Shown: positions 44,825-55,113 of the stretch, piece after piece
How the letters are laid out: the number at the start of each line of letters is the position of its first letter
How positions within the stretch are numbered: position 1 is the first letter of the stretch
Source: CBDHEY01 sp965262305
Lineage (GTDB): Bacteria > Pseudomonadota > Gammaproteobacteria > Pseudomonadales > Cellvibrionaceae
DNA length: 64,000 nucleotides
Reading direction: 5' to 3'
Assembly (NCBI GenBank): GCA_965262305.1
Contig: CBDHEY010000004.1
Location: 868,001-932,000, forward strand
The notes under the pieces: model-generated
What the model was told of the DNA's origin: nothing
What the model saw: only the letters and a program-made list of their open reading frames with translations
Database searches by the model: none
Translations under genes and position numbers: made by a program

Positions 44825-47056
44825 ATGAAAGGTGAATCTGGAAACTTTTTTAATCAAATCAAAGCTAACCCGCTTTTAGCTGCACTTGTACTCGCATTAG
44901 TTGCATTTTTGCTTTTGATTGCTGGAGTCATTTATCAGCTATTTTCTGACGCTAGTCGTGATCAGAAATATGTTCAGATGCTGTCTGAATTGCGGGTGTC
45001 TTCTTATCGGCTTGCTTCTTTAACTCGTGAAGCAACAGCAGGGGGAGAGGCTGCCTTTGGCGATCTGGAAAAAGTTGTTGGAAATATGGACGGTACTTGG
45101 CAACGACTTAAAGCAAGTGATAGTCACACACGATCAGAGCTGGCCGAAGAATTTGCTAATTTTGATGGCATATGGAGTCGCTCGAAGCAAAGTGCCCAGG
45201 TGATCCTTAACAACCAAGAAACGATTATATTTTTGCATGATGTGGCTAACACGCTAAATGAGTCTCTACCTGAATTACAGGCCGAGCATAACAACATCGT
45301 GGACATCCTATTAGAAAACCGAGCACCTGCGGATCAGGTCGCCGCAGCGAGAATGCAAACCTGGCGAGCTGAGCGGATTGGTCGTAATGTGGATAAAATG
45401 CTTGTTGGTGGTAATGACGCTGATAAAGCAGCTGATCAGTTTAACCTGGATGCGAATTTATTTGGGCGCGTATTGGTTGCGATGAAACAAGGCGATGCTG
45501 CCATGAGTATTTCGCGAATTACTGATGGTGAGGCGGTTGCAAGTTTGGACGAAATTGCAGAATTGTTTGAATTTGTAAGTGGTTCTGTACGTGAGATCTT
45601 TGAAGCATCCCCCGCTTTGTTCCAAGCGCGATTGGCGACAAATAACATTCTTGATGATAGTCCTGTCTTACTAGAGTCATTGAGTACTCTTTCTCGTCAA
45701 GTTGCAGACTTGCCTGCTAGTAGAAGTATCAATAATTACTTCTTATTTTTCTTAGGCGCATGTGCACTCTTTTGCTTAGTTTTAATCGGGTGGCAGTTGA
45801 ACCAAGCGACTCAAGTTCGCTTACAGGAAACTGCAGAAACAAACGAGCGAAACCAAAATGCAATTCTGCGATTGCTTGATGAGCTTGCTGATCTTGCAGA
45901 TGGTGACTTAACGACCACCGCAACAGTGACCGAAGACTTTACTGGTGCGATTGCTGACTCTATCAATTACACGATCGACCAACTCAGGGTGCTCGTTTCT
46001 CGAATTAACGAAACATCGGAAAGAGTGGCGGAGAGCTCTAAAGAAACTCAGCAAACTGCGCTTCATCTGGCAGAAGCATCAGAGCATCAGGCCCAAGAAA
46101 TTGCGGGTGCATCAGCTGCTGTTAACGAAATGGCGGTGACCATTGACCAAGTATCGGCAAACGCTGCTGAATCAGCCGGCGTTGCGGAGAGGTCGGTATC
46201 GATTGCGAAGAATGGCGCGAAGGTCGTACAGAATACCATCCACGGGATGGATACTATTCGTGAACAGATCCAGGATACTTCGAAACGTATTAAACGACTG
46301 GGTGAATCTTCTCAGGAGATTGGTGATATCGTATCGTTAATTAATGATATTGCTGACCAAACAAACATTCTTGCACTTAATGCTGCCATCCAGGCATCTA
46401 TGGCTGGTGATGCAGGTCGAGGCTTCGCGGTGGTAGCGGATGAGGTACAGCGTCTTGCGGAACGTTCTGCAACTGCAACCAAACAGATTGAGGCGCTGGT
46501 TAAAACCATTCAGAATGATACTAATGACGCGGTAATCTCGATGGAGCAAACGACGTCTGAAGTGGTTCGCGGTGCACGACTTGCGCAAGATGCGGGTGTG
46601 GCCCTGGAAGAAATTGAAACGGTATCGACAAACCTTGCAGAATTGATTCAAAACATCTCGAACGCAGCACGTCAACAAGCATCATCTGCTGGTCACATAT
46701 CTAATACGATGAACGTGATTCAAGAAATTACATCGCAGACATCTGCAGGTACTAATGCAACGGCAAGCTCGATTGGTAATCTAGCATCTTTGGCTGGCGA
46801 AATGCGAGATTCGGTATCTGGCTTCAAGTTACCAGAAGAGTTAAGTGGTGGCGATATCCGTGTCGATCCGAGCTATCGTGTACCAGACTCCGAAGATATT
46901 ACAGCATTTAATAATACTGATGATGACGTGCCTGCGCTTGAGGATGAAGTCGTTGATCTTACTCTTGATGATGTTATTTCTGAGGACGAGTCACTTGATA
47001 CGGTAGTCGTCGATTCTGTTGACGAAGACACAACGCGTCGTGGGGCGAGTCTATAA
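44825..47056 (+). CDS. pilJ: Pilus chemoreceptor PilJ
   Basis: Methyl-accepting receptor of the Pil-Chp array, 743 residues. Helix 1 is LLAALVLALVAFLLLIAGVI near residue 16; the periplasmic PilJ domain spans about 40-290; helix 2 (NYFLFFLGACALFCLVLIGW) lies near 303-322; then HAMP and the signalling hairpin tip ADQTNILALNAAIQASMAGD with GRGFAVVADEVQRLAERS. The acidic tail after about 680 is Asp/Glu-rich. In P. aeruginosa PilJ senses pilin and surface contact. Confidence 0.97.
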   Translation: MKGESGNFFNQIKANPLLAALVLALVAFLLLIAGVIYQLFSDASRDQKYVQMLSELRVSSYRLASLTREATAGGEAAFGDLEKVVGNMDGTWQRLKASDSHTRSELAEEFANFDGIWSRSKQSAQVILNNQETIIFLHDVANTLNESLPELQAEHNNIVDILLENRAPADQVAAARMQTWRAERIGRNVDKMLVGGNDADKAADQFNLDANLFGRVLVAMKQGDAAMSISRITDGEAVASLDEIAELFEFVSGSVREIFEASPALFQARLATNNILDDSPVLLESLSTLSRQVADLPASRSINNYFLFFLGACALFCLVLIGWQLNQATQVRLQETAETNERNQNAILRLLDELADLADGDLTTTATVTEDFTGAIADSINYTIDQLRVLVSRINETSERVAESSKETQQTALHLAEASEHQAQEIAGASAAVNEMAVTIDQVSANAAESAGVAERSVSIAKNGAKVVQNTIHGMDTIREQIQDTSKRIKRLGESSQEIGDIVSLINDIADQTNILALNAAIQASMAGDAGRGFAVVADEVQRLAERSATATKQIEALVKTIQNDTNDAVISMEQTTSEVVRGARLAQDAGVALEEIETVSTNLAELIQNISNAARQQASSAGHISNTMNVIQEITSQTSAGTNATASSIGNLASLAGEMRDSVSGFKLPEELSGGDIRVDPSYRVPDSEDITAFNNTDDDVPALEDEVVDLTLDDVISEDESLDTVVVDSVDEDTTRRGASL

Positions 47057-47090
47057 GTCATTTTGGTGAAGTAGATTTGGTGAATCTGTT

Positions 47091-47942
47091 GTGATTTGGT
47101 CTTTACAAGCTTCTCAAGAGTTATCGGATAGTCAGTTTGATCAGTGGAGTAAGTTACTCGAGGAACGCGCTGGTATATGCCTGAGCGAACAACAGCGCGT
47201 GTTTTTACAAACCCAGGTTTCTATGCGCATGAGAGAGCTTGGGCATGATGACTACAACCAGTACTACAACCGAGTAGTTGATGGTGTTACTGGGATGATG
47301 GAGTGGTCGGTTCTCGTCGATCGACTAGTCGTAAAAGAAACCAGTTTTTTCCGCCATAAACCATCTATTGATTTTGCTCGAAATATTCTGCAAGACCGAA
47401 TTAATAACCAGAAACTGTCTGGTTCTTTTGACGTTTGGAGTGTTGGTTGTTCCTCCGGCGAAGAGCCATATTCATTGGGTATGCTTGTAAATGAAAGTTT
47501 CGAGTACGCCAATTTGGAACCTTACTATGGAATCATTGCTACGGATATTAGCCGAGCTGCGTTAACCATTGCCAAAGAGGGAGTGTATCCTCAGCGCAAA
47601 GTGGAGATGGTGGATTTACCTTTGCGAAAACGTTATTTTAATGCATTGCCAAGTGGTAGATACCAGATTGACAAAACATTGCGAGATCGTGTGTGTTTCA
47701 ATCAGGCAAATGTGTTAAAGATCTCTGAATTACCGGACATCAAGCTCGATGTGATATTTTGTCAAAATGTACTCATTTATTTTCGAAAATGGTTGCGTCA
47801 TGAGATTATGGATGCCTTTGTTGATCGCTTAAAACCTGGAGGCATATTGATATGTGGTTTAGGGGAAGTGGTCGATTGGATGAACCAGGATGTGTCTCGT
47901 GTCGCCGTCGATGAAGTACAAGCCTACATGCATCAGGCATAA
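47091..47942 (+). CDS. pilK: CheR-type methyltransferase PilK
   Basis: SAM-dependent glutamate methyltransferase expected to methylate PilJ. The N-terminal CheR helical domain holds LLEERAGICLSEQQRVF and VVKETSFFRHK; the SAM site is in WSVGCSSGEEPYSLGML and IIATDISRAAL, and FCQNVLIYF is the conserved late motif. 283 residues. The GTG start has GGTGA seven bases upstream. Confidence 0.95.
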   Translation: MIWSLQASQELSDSQFDQWSKLLEERAGICLSEQQRVFLQTQVSMRMRELGHDDYNQYYNRVVDGVTGMMEWSVLVDRLVVKETSFFRHKPSIDFARNILQDRINNQKLSGSFDVWSVGCSSGEEPYSLGMLVNESFEYANLEPYYGIIATDISRAALTIAKEGVYPQRKVEMVDLPLRKRYFNALPSGRYQIDKTLRDRVCFNQANVLKISELPDIKLDVIFCQNVLIYFRKWLRHEIMDAFVDRLKPGGILICGLGEVVDWMNQDVSRVAVDEVQAYMHQA

Positions 47943-47970
47943 GAAAGATAAATTAATATAGGACTCCGTT

Positions 47971-50900
47971 ATGGGAGATACACGAAACTATGCCGCTTTA
48001 GATTGGGTGCAAGGGGAAATAGCTGATACGCTGAAAGAAGCACGGCAATCTCTTGAGGCTTATGTTGAAGATCCCAAGGATGAAACAAGAATTCGTTTTT
48101 GCTTGACACATATTCATCAAGTGCATGGAAGTTTGCAGATGGTACAGTTTCATAGTGCCAGCTTGCTTGCGGAAGAAATGGAGCATTTGACTCAAGCAAT
48201 TATGAGTGAGAACGTGGTGAATGCTGCTGAAGCGCAAGAAGTTTTAATGCGTTCTTTGTTGCAGCTTCCTATATTTCTCGAATACATCAAATCTCAGAAA
48301 CAAGATGACCCTTCGCATATTGTTCCTTTGTTAAATGATTTGAGAGCGGCGAGAAAACAAAGTTATTTTAGTGAAACAAAACTATTTACACCTGATTTAT
48401 CTTCGTTATCCAAATCTCAAGGCGTTAAGCATCCTGTAACAGCTGATTCAGAGAAATTATCTCAGGTCCTCAAAAAACTTCGTGAAATGTATCAATTTGC
48501 TGCAGCGAGTGTTTTGCGTGGAATTAAAGTGGATGAAAATCTTGTTTATATTGAAAAAGTATTTAACCGGCTCGAAGCGCTAACACGAGGTAGCTTGTGT
48601 CATCCTACTTGGCTTGTTTGCTCAGCGTTACTAGATGGTATTAGACAAGATGAAATTGAGCTTTCAGTTGCAGTAAGAGGCTTGCTTAGACATATAGCGA
48701 GACAGTTGCGATTGCTTGCAGATAAAACGCCTCAATCTTTTGATGAGTTACCAAAAGAGAGCCTATTTAAGAATCTTCTCTATTACGTTGCTAAAACCGA
48801 CGCAAGTAGCGAAAAAATAAATCTGGTTAAAAAGCGTTTTGCTTTGTCTCCTGCACTGCTAGGAAAAACTGCCGACGAAATTACTGATGAGGAATTAACT
48901 CGCAAGGAATTCACGCATGATCCGGGTGCTATTAGATCTGTTGTTGTAGCGCTGCAGGACGAAATGAATAACATCAAAAGCGTACTAGATTTTTCTTTGA
49001 ATGGACAAGGTGTGCCTCGCGACATTCAAGAAATTTTACCGACTGTAAAACGTGTCGCAGATACACTTGCTGTTTTGGGGATCGGAGATTTACGCAAGCA
49101 GATGTTAGATCAGGTGGAAGCACTTGAACAGATCAGTGAAAGCGAACAGATAGACGAATCGGAACTTATTCAAGCCGCCGGTAAAATTATTGAGATAGAA
49201 CAAAAGCTCGAAGCGGTTTCCAAAGCAGCAAATAAAAATCCCGATTTAGCGTCCATCGATGAGCGTGAAGTTGAAATTGATGAAGCGAAATTAGCAGTCA
49301 TTAATGAGTGTCGAGTTGGCCTTGAGCAGTCAAAGGAATCAATTGTCGAATATATTTCTTCACAGTGGGAAAAATCTCATTTAGAAAACGTAGGGCAATT
49401 ATTAACAAATATTCGCGGTGGTTTGGAAATGATACCGCTTTATCGACCTGCGAATATCATTAAGTCCTGTTCGCGATTTATCGATGAACAACTTGTGGGT
49501 GCCGTTGAGCACCCGTCTTGGGAAACTTTAGATACCCTTGCAGACGCTGTAGCAAGTATTGAATATTATCTTGAACATATTGCGGGTGACTTAAAAGGTG
49601 ATTCAGAAGCATTACTCGACGTGGCGGAAAAAAGTGTTGCGAGTTTGGGATATCAAATTGCTCCCGTTGAAGAAAATAGCACTCAGGAAACGCCGACAGA
49701 AGAAACTCAAATTGAAAGCACCTCTGAAAACCTAAAAACAGTTGAGCCAATTCAAGATGTACCTACTGGAACTCTGGATTATGTTGAACCCTCGGATGCC
49801 GCCAACGAGACAATATCTTATTCAGTGCAAAACCCGGAGGTTTCCGAAAGAGAATTATCTGAAGAAGCAGAGCAAGCCCCTGTTGTTGATCAGCTTAATG
49901 AGGATGTTGCCACAGCTTCTTCCGAAGAAAATGAAGAAGATGAAGAAGACGATGTTGATGATGAAATAAAGGAGATATTCATCGAGGAAGCGGGAGAAGT
50001 CGCGGAGACCCTTGATGAGTACTTTCCTCGATGGAAACTTAATACCGATAGCGAAGATGATTTAACCACTGTTCGACGCTCTTTTCATACATTGAAAGGT
50101 AGTGGTCGCATGGTGGGTGCGAGTGTCATTGGTGAACTCGCTTGGTCAATAGAAAACATGCTGAATCGAGTTATCGATCGTACTGTGGAATTGATGCCAG
50201 AACATATTTTTGTTGTGGAAACTGTGATTTCACAAATTCCGAGTTTTGTAAAAGACTTTGAAGAAAACAAACAAAAACGACAGGCTACTCTTGCAGATGA
50301 AATGGCTTCTTGGGCAAATGGTTTGTCTAACGGAGACGTAAACGAATCACTTAAGTCAACAATGTCTGGAACGAGTGATTTACTTTCAAGTTCTGAAGAA
50401 ATATCGTTAGACTTTAGTTCTGAAGAGCAGGAACCTGAAGGCAATGTAGCGGCTCTTGATGATCAAGAAGATCAGGCGCTGAAAGAAATATTTTCTTCCG
50501 AAGCTCAAACTCACTTGGATACGATATCTATTTTTATACGGGATATGGAGGATGCGGCACCGATTTTTTCTCCTCCAACTGATGACCTACAAAGAGCTTT
50601 GCATACGTTAAAAGGCAGTGCGAAGATGGCACAGATTGCACCTATTGGTGCGATGGCGGAACCTTTAGAATCCTTTGCAAAAGAGTTGATTTCCTACCAA
50701 GTTTCGATTAATCAAGACATTCTTCAGCTCGTAAAAGATATTGTTCAATATACTGCTATCGGATTAGAACAAGTAAATGCGGGTAACCAAGTAGAAATTC
50801 CGAGGGTGGATCAGTTTGTTGCTCGCACTGCTGAATTACGAGAAATGGCTGTTGGACATTTGGTGCGTTTAAAAGAGCAAAATGTCGACGGAGCTCACCC

Positions 50901-53900
50901 GGTAGATCCAGAACTTCTTTCGATATTTATGGCAGAAGAAATGAATCATCTGTTAGATGCCGATGTGGTTTTGCAGGAATGGCAATCTAGTGAAATAGAT
51001 GCTTATAAAATTAATGAGTTAACTAAAGAGTTGAGTACGCTTGAAGAAGGTGCTCGTCACGCAAATCTTCCAGATTTGATGTCCTTGAGCGGATTGCTTA
51101 AAAGCGTTGAAGAAAAAGGTTTATCGGGTGAAATTGAACGTAATGATGATTTTTTCGATACATTAAATGAAGGGCACAATGCGCTTCTCGATATGGTTGA
51201 CGCGGTAGCGGCAGGTCAACATGTTTTGCCACCAAATCAAGACTTAGTGGCTAAAATTGAGTCGCTTTTCTCTCTAGCTCCTCCGCATGTAGATGCGATC
51301 GAAGAAGCTCAGAATGATGACTCAGCATTGGCAGATATGGCGCTGCCGGTAGAGCCCGAGCAAGTCGAAGCGCTAGATTCAAACAACTTTGAAAGTGATT
51401 TGGTACAACATCATGACTCGTCTAATGTATCTGCGGATGAAAACATTGAGACAATTGATACTTTCGATCCCAGCACATCTGAAACTACTTATCTTGAGGA
51501 AGATAGCTCTGCTTCGGCAGACTCTGTTGAGCATGATTCTTATCAACATCAAGAGATAGAATATTCGTCAGGAGAGAGTGCTTCTGAACCGACTGATAGC
51601 ATGCTAGTTGATGTACCTGTAGATGGTGGACTAGACAGTGCCGGGATTTCAAATTATACGTCGCCTGATCCGCAAGATTCGTTTGTTCCACAAGAAGAGC
51701 TTTTAACGCCGGCTCATAATGATACTGAACTTCAGAATTCTGAAATCTCAGAAAATTTGAATGATGTTCAATTCGATAGTGGTGAAGAGACTTCAAATCC
51801 TGAAATTGAATTTCCAGATTTACCAATCGCGCAGCCCGAAAATGTCGCTGAGATTGAAAACGAAAGTGTGGCGCTGAATCAAGAGCCTTCAGATGAATAT
51901 CGTGTTGATAATGTGGTTCTCGTCGACGAAACGTTAAGTGAAAACGATGAAGATCTAGAATCGTCTTCGATGGCTTCGGATAATGCTCTGCAAACAGAGG
52001 CAACTAACGTTGAACTCACGGAGATTGAGTCAACTGATTTCGTGGACGGTTCTGCAGAATCTGAGAAAGAAGAGATATCTGAAATATTTGAAGTAGATCT
52101 TGGGGAAGTCTCTAGCGACGCGGAAAATACTGATGTTGTTGAATCGATAGAATATTCTGTTTATTCAGAAACAGAAGAAAATCAAATAGAAGAAATTGTC
52201 GAAAACCTTTCCGATGATGACTCTGATGAGACTATCGATCTTTATAAAGGAGCAGAGACACAAGAAACAGATTTCTTAGTGACACCTGAAGAAACACTCG
52301 GAGAATCATCTTTTTCAGCTGAAGACATCATCATTGAATCTGATGATGAAGATATTGGTGAAGTGAACTCGGAGGATGTCGTTGAAAGTGAATATGTTCA
52401 AATACCTACTGAAGTAATTGAGCCTTCTAATAAAAATGCATCAACTGATATTTTGGATTCCGCTGATGCGGAAAATGCCTCAAGTGATTCAGTAGCTGGG
52501 TTGGAAATCCCTGGTTTGCTTGACGATATAGATATTCAGGATGAAAACTACGATGAAGATATTCTTGAAGTCTTCATTGAAGAAGCTTTGGAACTGACCG
52601 AGGAATTAGATGAAGCGATTCATTCTTGGGAAAGTGATTGGGCGGATACTCAAAGTGTCGAAGCTATAAAACGGGCTCTTCATACCTTCAAAGGTGGTGC
52701 GAGACTTTCCGGTCTTTCGAATTTAGGTGAATTGACGCATGAATACGAAAGTTTCTTAATAACAACATCAATGCGCGATCTAGACGAATCGTTTTTTGTA
52801 AAAGTACACGATTACCAAGATAAGGTTTCAGCCGGTGCAAGAGCCGTGCGTTTATTCATCGACAGTGGTGCTAAAGCAGCCAAAGGAACCCCAATAGAAC
52901 GTGGTGATGTCGAACTATTGCCAGAGACTCCGGAAGGTGTGCAACTTCCAGAGAATCTTATAGATCATGAACAAACTGAATTTGCACCTGAGGTTATTGA
53001 GGTTGAAGAGCCTCAAGTCATTGAAGAATCGCCCAGTCTCGTTGAGGTTCAAAACCTAGAGAATCAACCAGATATTGAAGACGAAATACAGGAATCAAAA
53101 GAATCCGATGCTAAAAACGTTGATTCAAATGTAGTTCCTTTTTCTCCTAAACCTAAAGTGATCCCAACACCGACTCACCCAGATGCACCCGCAGAATTTA
53201 AGATGCCCAAGGTATCTGCGCCTTCTACCCAAGGCCAAGCTACAGCGAAAAAAGCGGGGCCTCAAGAGGTTGTAAGAGTAGGAGCTGAGTTACTTGAAGA
53301 ACTCGTAAACTTAGCGGGGGAAACCTCAATTAGTCGATCTCGCCTAGAGCAGTATATTTTCGACTTCAGTCATTCACTTGAGGAAATGGATTCGACCTTG
53401 AGCCGTTTGCAAGAGCAATTGCGACGATTAGATATTGAAACAGAAGCGCAGGTTCTCTTCAGGCAAGAACAAATGGCTCATGAAGAGTTTGACCCACTGG
53501 AAATGGATCGCTACTCCGCATTGCAGCAATTAACGCGTTCACTCAGTGAATCTTCTTCGGATTTGGTTGACCTTAAGGAAGATCTCAACGAGAAGTTGCG
53601 TGATACGGAAACACTTCTTGTTCAGCAACAGCGTATTAATACGAATTTGCAAGAAGGACTAATGCGTTCGCGAATGGTACCGTTTTCACGATTAGTGCCT
53701 CGGTTACGCCGCATCGTTCGCCAGGTAGCAAGCGAACTTAATAAAAATGTTAGTTTTGAGCTTGATAATGTTGAAGGTGAGTTAGACCGATCTGTTTTGG
53801 AAAGAATGGTGCCGCCCTTTGAACACATGTTAAGAAATGCGGTTGACCATGGGATTGAAACTCCCGAAGAGCGTCTCGACTCTGGGAAGTCGGAAACGGG

Positions 53901-55098
53901 TCGCATAGTTCTCACGCTAGGACGCGAAGGTGGCGATGTTATTATTCGCTTGGCAGACGATGGTCGAGGCGTCGATTTAGATCGTGTTAAGCAAAAAGCC
54001 GTTGAGCGCGGTCTCATGACTGAAGACGCTGAGCTAAGTGATCACGACATTATGCAGTTCATATTGCATGCTGGATTCAGTACCGCAGAGAGTGTTACTC
54101 AAATTTCTGGACGTGGCGTTGGTATGGATGTGGTTCACTCCGAAATAAAACAGCTCGGTGGTTCCATGTCTATCAATTCAAAGCGAGGGCACGGAACGGA
54201 ATTTGTCATTCGTCTTCCTTTTACCGTGTCTGTAAACAGGGCTCTAATGGTACAGATTGGTCAAGACAATTACGCGGTTCCGCTTAGTTCTATTGAAGGT
54301 ATTGTAAGAGTAAGTCCATTTGAATTGGAGCACTATTACGATAATCCTGATGCGAGATTTGAGTATGCTAACGAAAATTACCATGTTCGCTATCTCGGAG
54401 CGCTTCTAGATATTAAGACGCGACCTAAATTAGAAGGGCATGTTCTTCCTTTACCTGTGCTGCTCGTGAGATCTGCGGAGCACACGATGGCGTTGCACGT
54501 AGATGCGTTGATGGGAAGTAGAGAGATTGTTGTAAAAAGCTTGGGGCAACAGTTTGCTTCGGTAATCGGACTTTCTGGAGCAACTGTCATGGGTGATGGT
54601 GCGGTTGTTGTAATTTTGGATCCTCACGCGCTAGTGCGACAGGAAATTGCTATTACAAGCTTACCTGAGCCAGAAAAAATTGAAGAAATACCAGAAGAAA
54701 TTGAAGAGGATACGGGCACAAAAACCGTTATGGTGGTGGATGATTCTGTAACGGTAAGAAAAGTTACAACTCGATTTTTAGAACGAGAAGGGTTCGATGT
54801 TATTACTGCTAAAGATGGCGTGGATGCGCTTAGGGTATTACAAGATCAAATTCCCGATGTTATGTTGCTGGATATTGAAATGCCACGTATGGACGGTTTT
54901 GAGGTTGCTAAAAATATCAGAACCACGCGACGCTGGCAGCATCTTCCAATTATTATGATCACATCCCGAACAGGGGATAAGCACAGAGAACATGCCCTGA
55001 GTTTAGGTGTGAACAAATACCTTGGTAAGCCATATCAGGAAGATGCCCTACTTGGTAATATTAATGAGTTAATTGAGGAAGCTAGGTCAACGAAATAG
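47971..55098 (+). CDS. chpA: Hybrid chemotaxis kinase ChpA (PilL)
   Basis: Giant CheA-type hybrid kinase of 2375 residues. Three canonical Hpt sites (HTLKG or HTFKG) sit at His706, His878 and His1571. Near residue 49 a degenerate site, HQVHG, lacks the lysine. A long Asp/Glu/Ser-rich linker covers about 1110-1525. The CheA core follows: dimerisation and ATPase with HMLRNAVDHG near 1950, DDGRGVDLD and SGRGVGMDVV, a CheW domain at about 2085-2230, and a receiver with MLLDIEMPRMDG near Asp2300. Phosphoryl groups pass to PilG and PilH. The P. aeruginosa homologue carries more Xpt domains. Confidence 0.97.
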   Translation: MGDTRNYAALDWVQGEIADTLKEARQSLEAYVEDPKDETRIRFCLTHIHQVHGSLQMVQFHSASLLAEEMEHLTQAIMSENVVNAAEAQEVLMRSLLQLPIFLEYIKSQKQDDPSHIVPLLNDLRAARKQSYFSETKLFTPDLSSLSKSQGVKHPVTADSEKLSQVLKKLREMYQFAAASVLRGIKVDENLVYIEKVFNRLEALTRGSLCHPTWLVCSALLDGIRQDEIELSVAVRGLLRHIARQLRLLADKTPQSFDELPKESLFKNLLYYVAKTDASSEKINLVKKRFALSPALLGKTADEITDEELTRKEFTHDPGAIRSVVVALQDEMNNIKSVLDFSLNGQGVPRDIQEILPTVKRVADTLAVLGIGDLRKQMLDQVEALEQISESEQIDESELIQAAGKIIEIEQKLEAVSKAANKNPDLASIDEREVEIDEAKLAVINECRVGLEQSKESIVEYISSQWEKSHLENVGQLLTNIRGGLEMIPLYRPANIIKSCSRFIDEQLVGAVEHPSWETLDTLADAVASIEYYLEHIAGDLKGDSEALLDVAEKSVASLGYQIAPVEENSTQETPTEETQIESTSENLKTVEPIQDVPTGTLDYVEPSDAANETISYSVQNPEVSERELSEEAEQAPVVDQLNEDVATASSEENEEDEEDDVDDEIKEIFIEEAGEVAETLDEYFPRWKLNTDSEDDLTTVRRSFHTLKGSGRMVGASVIGELAWSIENMLNRVIDRTVELMPEHIFVVETVISQIPSFVKDFEENKQKRQATLADEMASWANGLSNGDVNESLKSTMSGTSDLLSSSEEISLDFSSEEQEPEGNVAALDDQEDQALKEIFSSEAQTHLDTISIFIRDMEDAAPIFSPPTDDLQRALHTLKGSAKMAQIAPIGAMAEPLESFAKELISYQVSINQDILQLVKDIVQYTAIGLEQVNAGNQVEIPRVDQFVARTAELREMAVGHLVRLKEQNVDGAHPVDPELLSIFMAEEMNHLLDADVVLQEWQSSEIDAYKINELTKELSTLEEGARHANLPDLMSLSGLLKSVEEKGLSGEIERNDDFFDTLNEGHNALLDMVDAVAAGQHVLPPNQDLVAKIESLFSLAPPHVDAIEEAQNDDSALADMALPVEPEQVEALDSNNFESDLVQHHDSSNVSADENIETIDTFDPSTSETTYLEEDSSASADSVEHDSYQHQEIEYSSGESASEPTDSMLVDVPVDGGLDSAGISNYTSPDPQDSFVPQEELLTPAHNDTELQNSEISENLNDVQFDSGEETSNPEIEFPDLPIAQPENVAEIENESVALNQEPSDEYRVDNVVLVDETLSENDEDLESSSMASDNALQTEATNVELTEIESTDFVDGSAESEKEEISEIFEVDLGEVSSDAENTDVVESIEYSVYSETEENQIEEIVENLSDDDSDETIDLYKGAETQETDFLVTPEETLGESSFSAEDIIIESDDEDIGEVNSEDVVESEYVQIPTEVIEPSNKNASTDILDSADAENASSDSVAGLEIPGLLDDIDIQDENYDEDILEVFIEEALELTEELDEAIHSWESDWADTQSVEAIKRALHTFKGGARLSGLSNLGELTHEYESFLITTSMRDLDESFFVKVHDYQDKVSAGARAVRLFIDSGAKAAKGTPIERGDVELLPETPEGVQLPENLIDHEQTEFAPEVIEVEEPQVIEESPSLVEVQNLENQPDIEDEIQESKESDAKNVDSNVVPFSPKPKVIPTPTHPDAPAEFKMPKVSAPSTQGQATAKKAGPQEVVRVGAELLEELVNLAGETSISRSRLEQYIFDFSHSLEEMDSTLSRLQEQLRRLDIETEAQVLFRQEQMAHEEFDPLEMDRYSALQQLTRSLSESSSDLVDLKEDLNEKLRDTETLLVQQQRINTNLQEGLMRSRMVPFSRLVPRLRRIVRQVASELNKNVSFELDNVEGELDRSVLERMVPPFEHMLRNAVDHGIETPEERLDSGKSETGRIVLTLGREGGDVIIRLADDGRGVDLDRVKQKAVERGLMTEDAELSDHDIMQFILHAGFSTAESVTQISGRGVGMDVVHSEIKQLGGSMSINSKRGHGTEFVIRLPFTVSVNRALMVQIGQDNYAVPLSSIEGIVRVSPFELEHYYDNPDARFEYANENYHVRYLGALLDIKTRPKLEGHVLPLPVLLVRSAEHTMALHVDALMGSREIVVKSLGQQFASVIGLSGATVMGDGAVVVILDPHALVRQEIAITSLPEPEKIEEIPEEIEEDTGTKTVMVVDDSVTVRKVTTRFLEREGFDVITAKDGVDALRVLQDQIPDVMLLDIEMPRMDGFEVAKNIRTTRRWQHLPIIMITSRTGDKHREHALSLGVNKYLGKPYQEDALLGNINELIEEARSTK

Positions 55099-55113
55099 GT
55101 TCCAGGGGGCAAT

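Noticed and set aside
51485..52003. 172-codon open frame on the minus strand inside chpA
   Set aside because: It mirrors the acidic, repetitive linker of ChpA; the protein has no recognisable domain and the biased His/Gln/Leu composition follows from the complement of GAA/GAT-rich DNA.
53622..54017. 131-codon minus-strand frame inside chpA
   Set aside because: It is a shadow of the conserved ATPase region; codon bias and homology are all on the plus strand.
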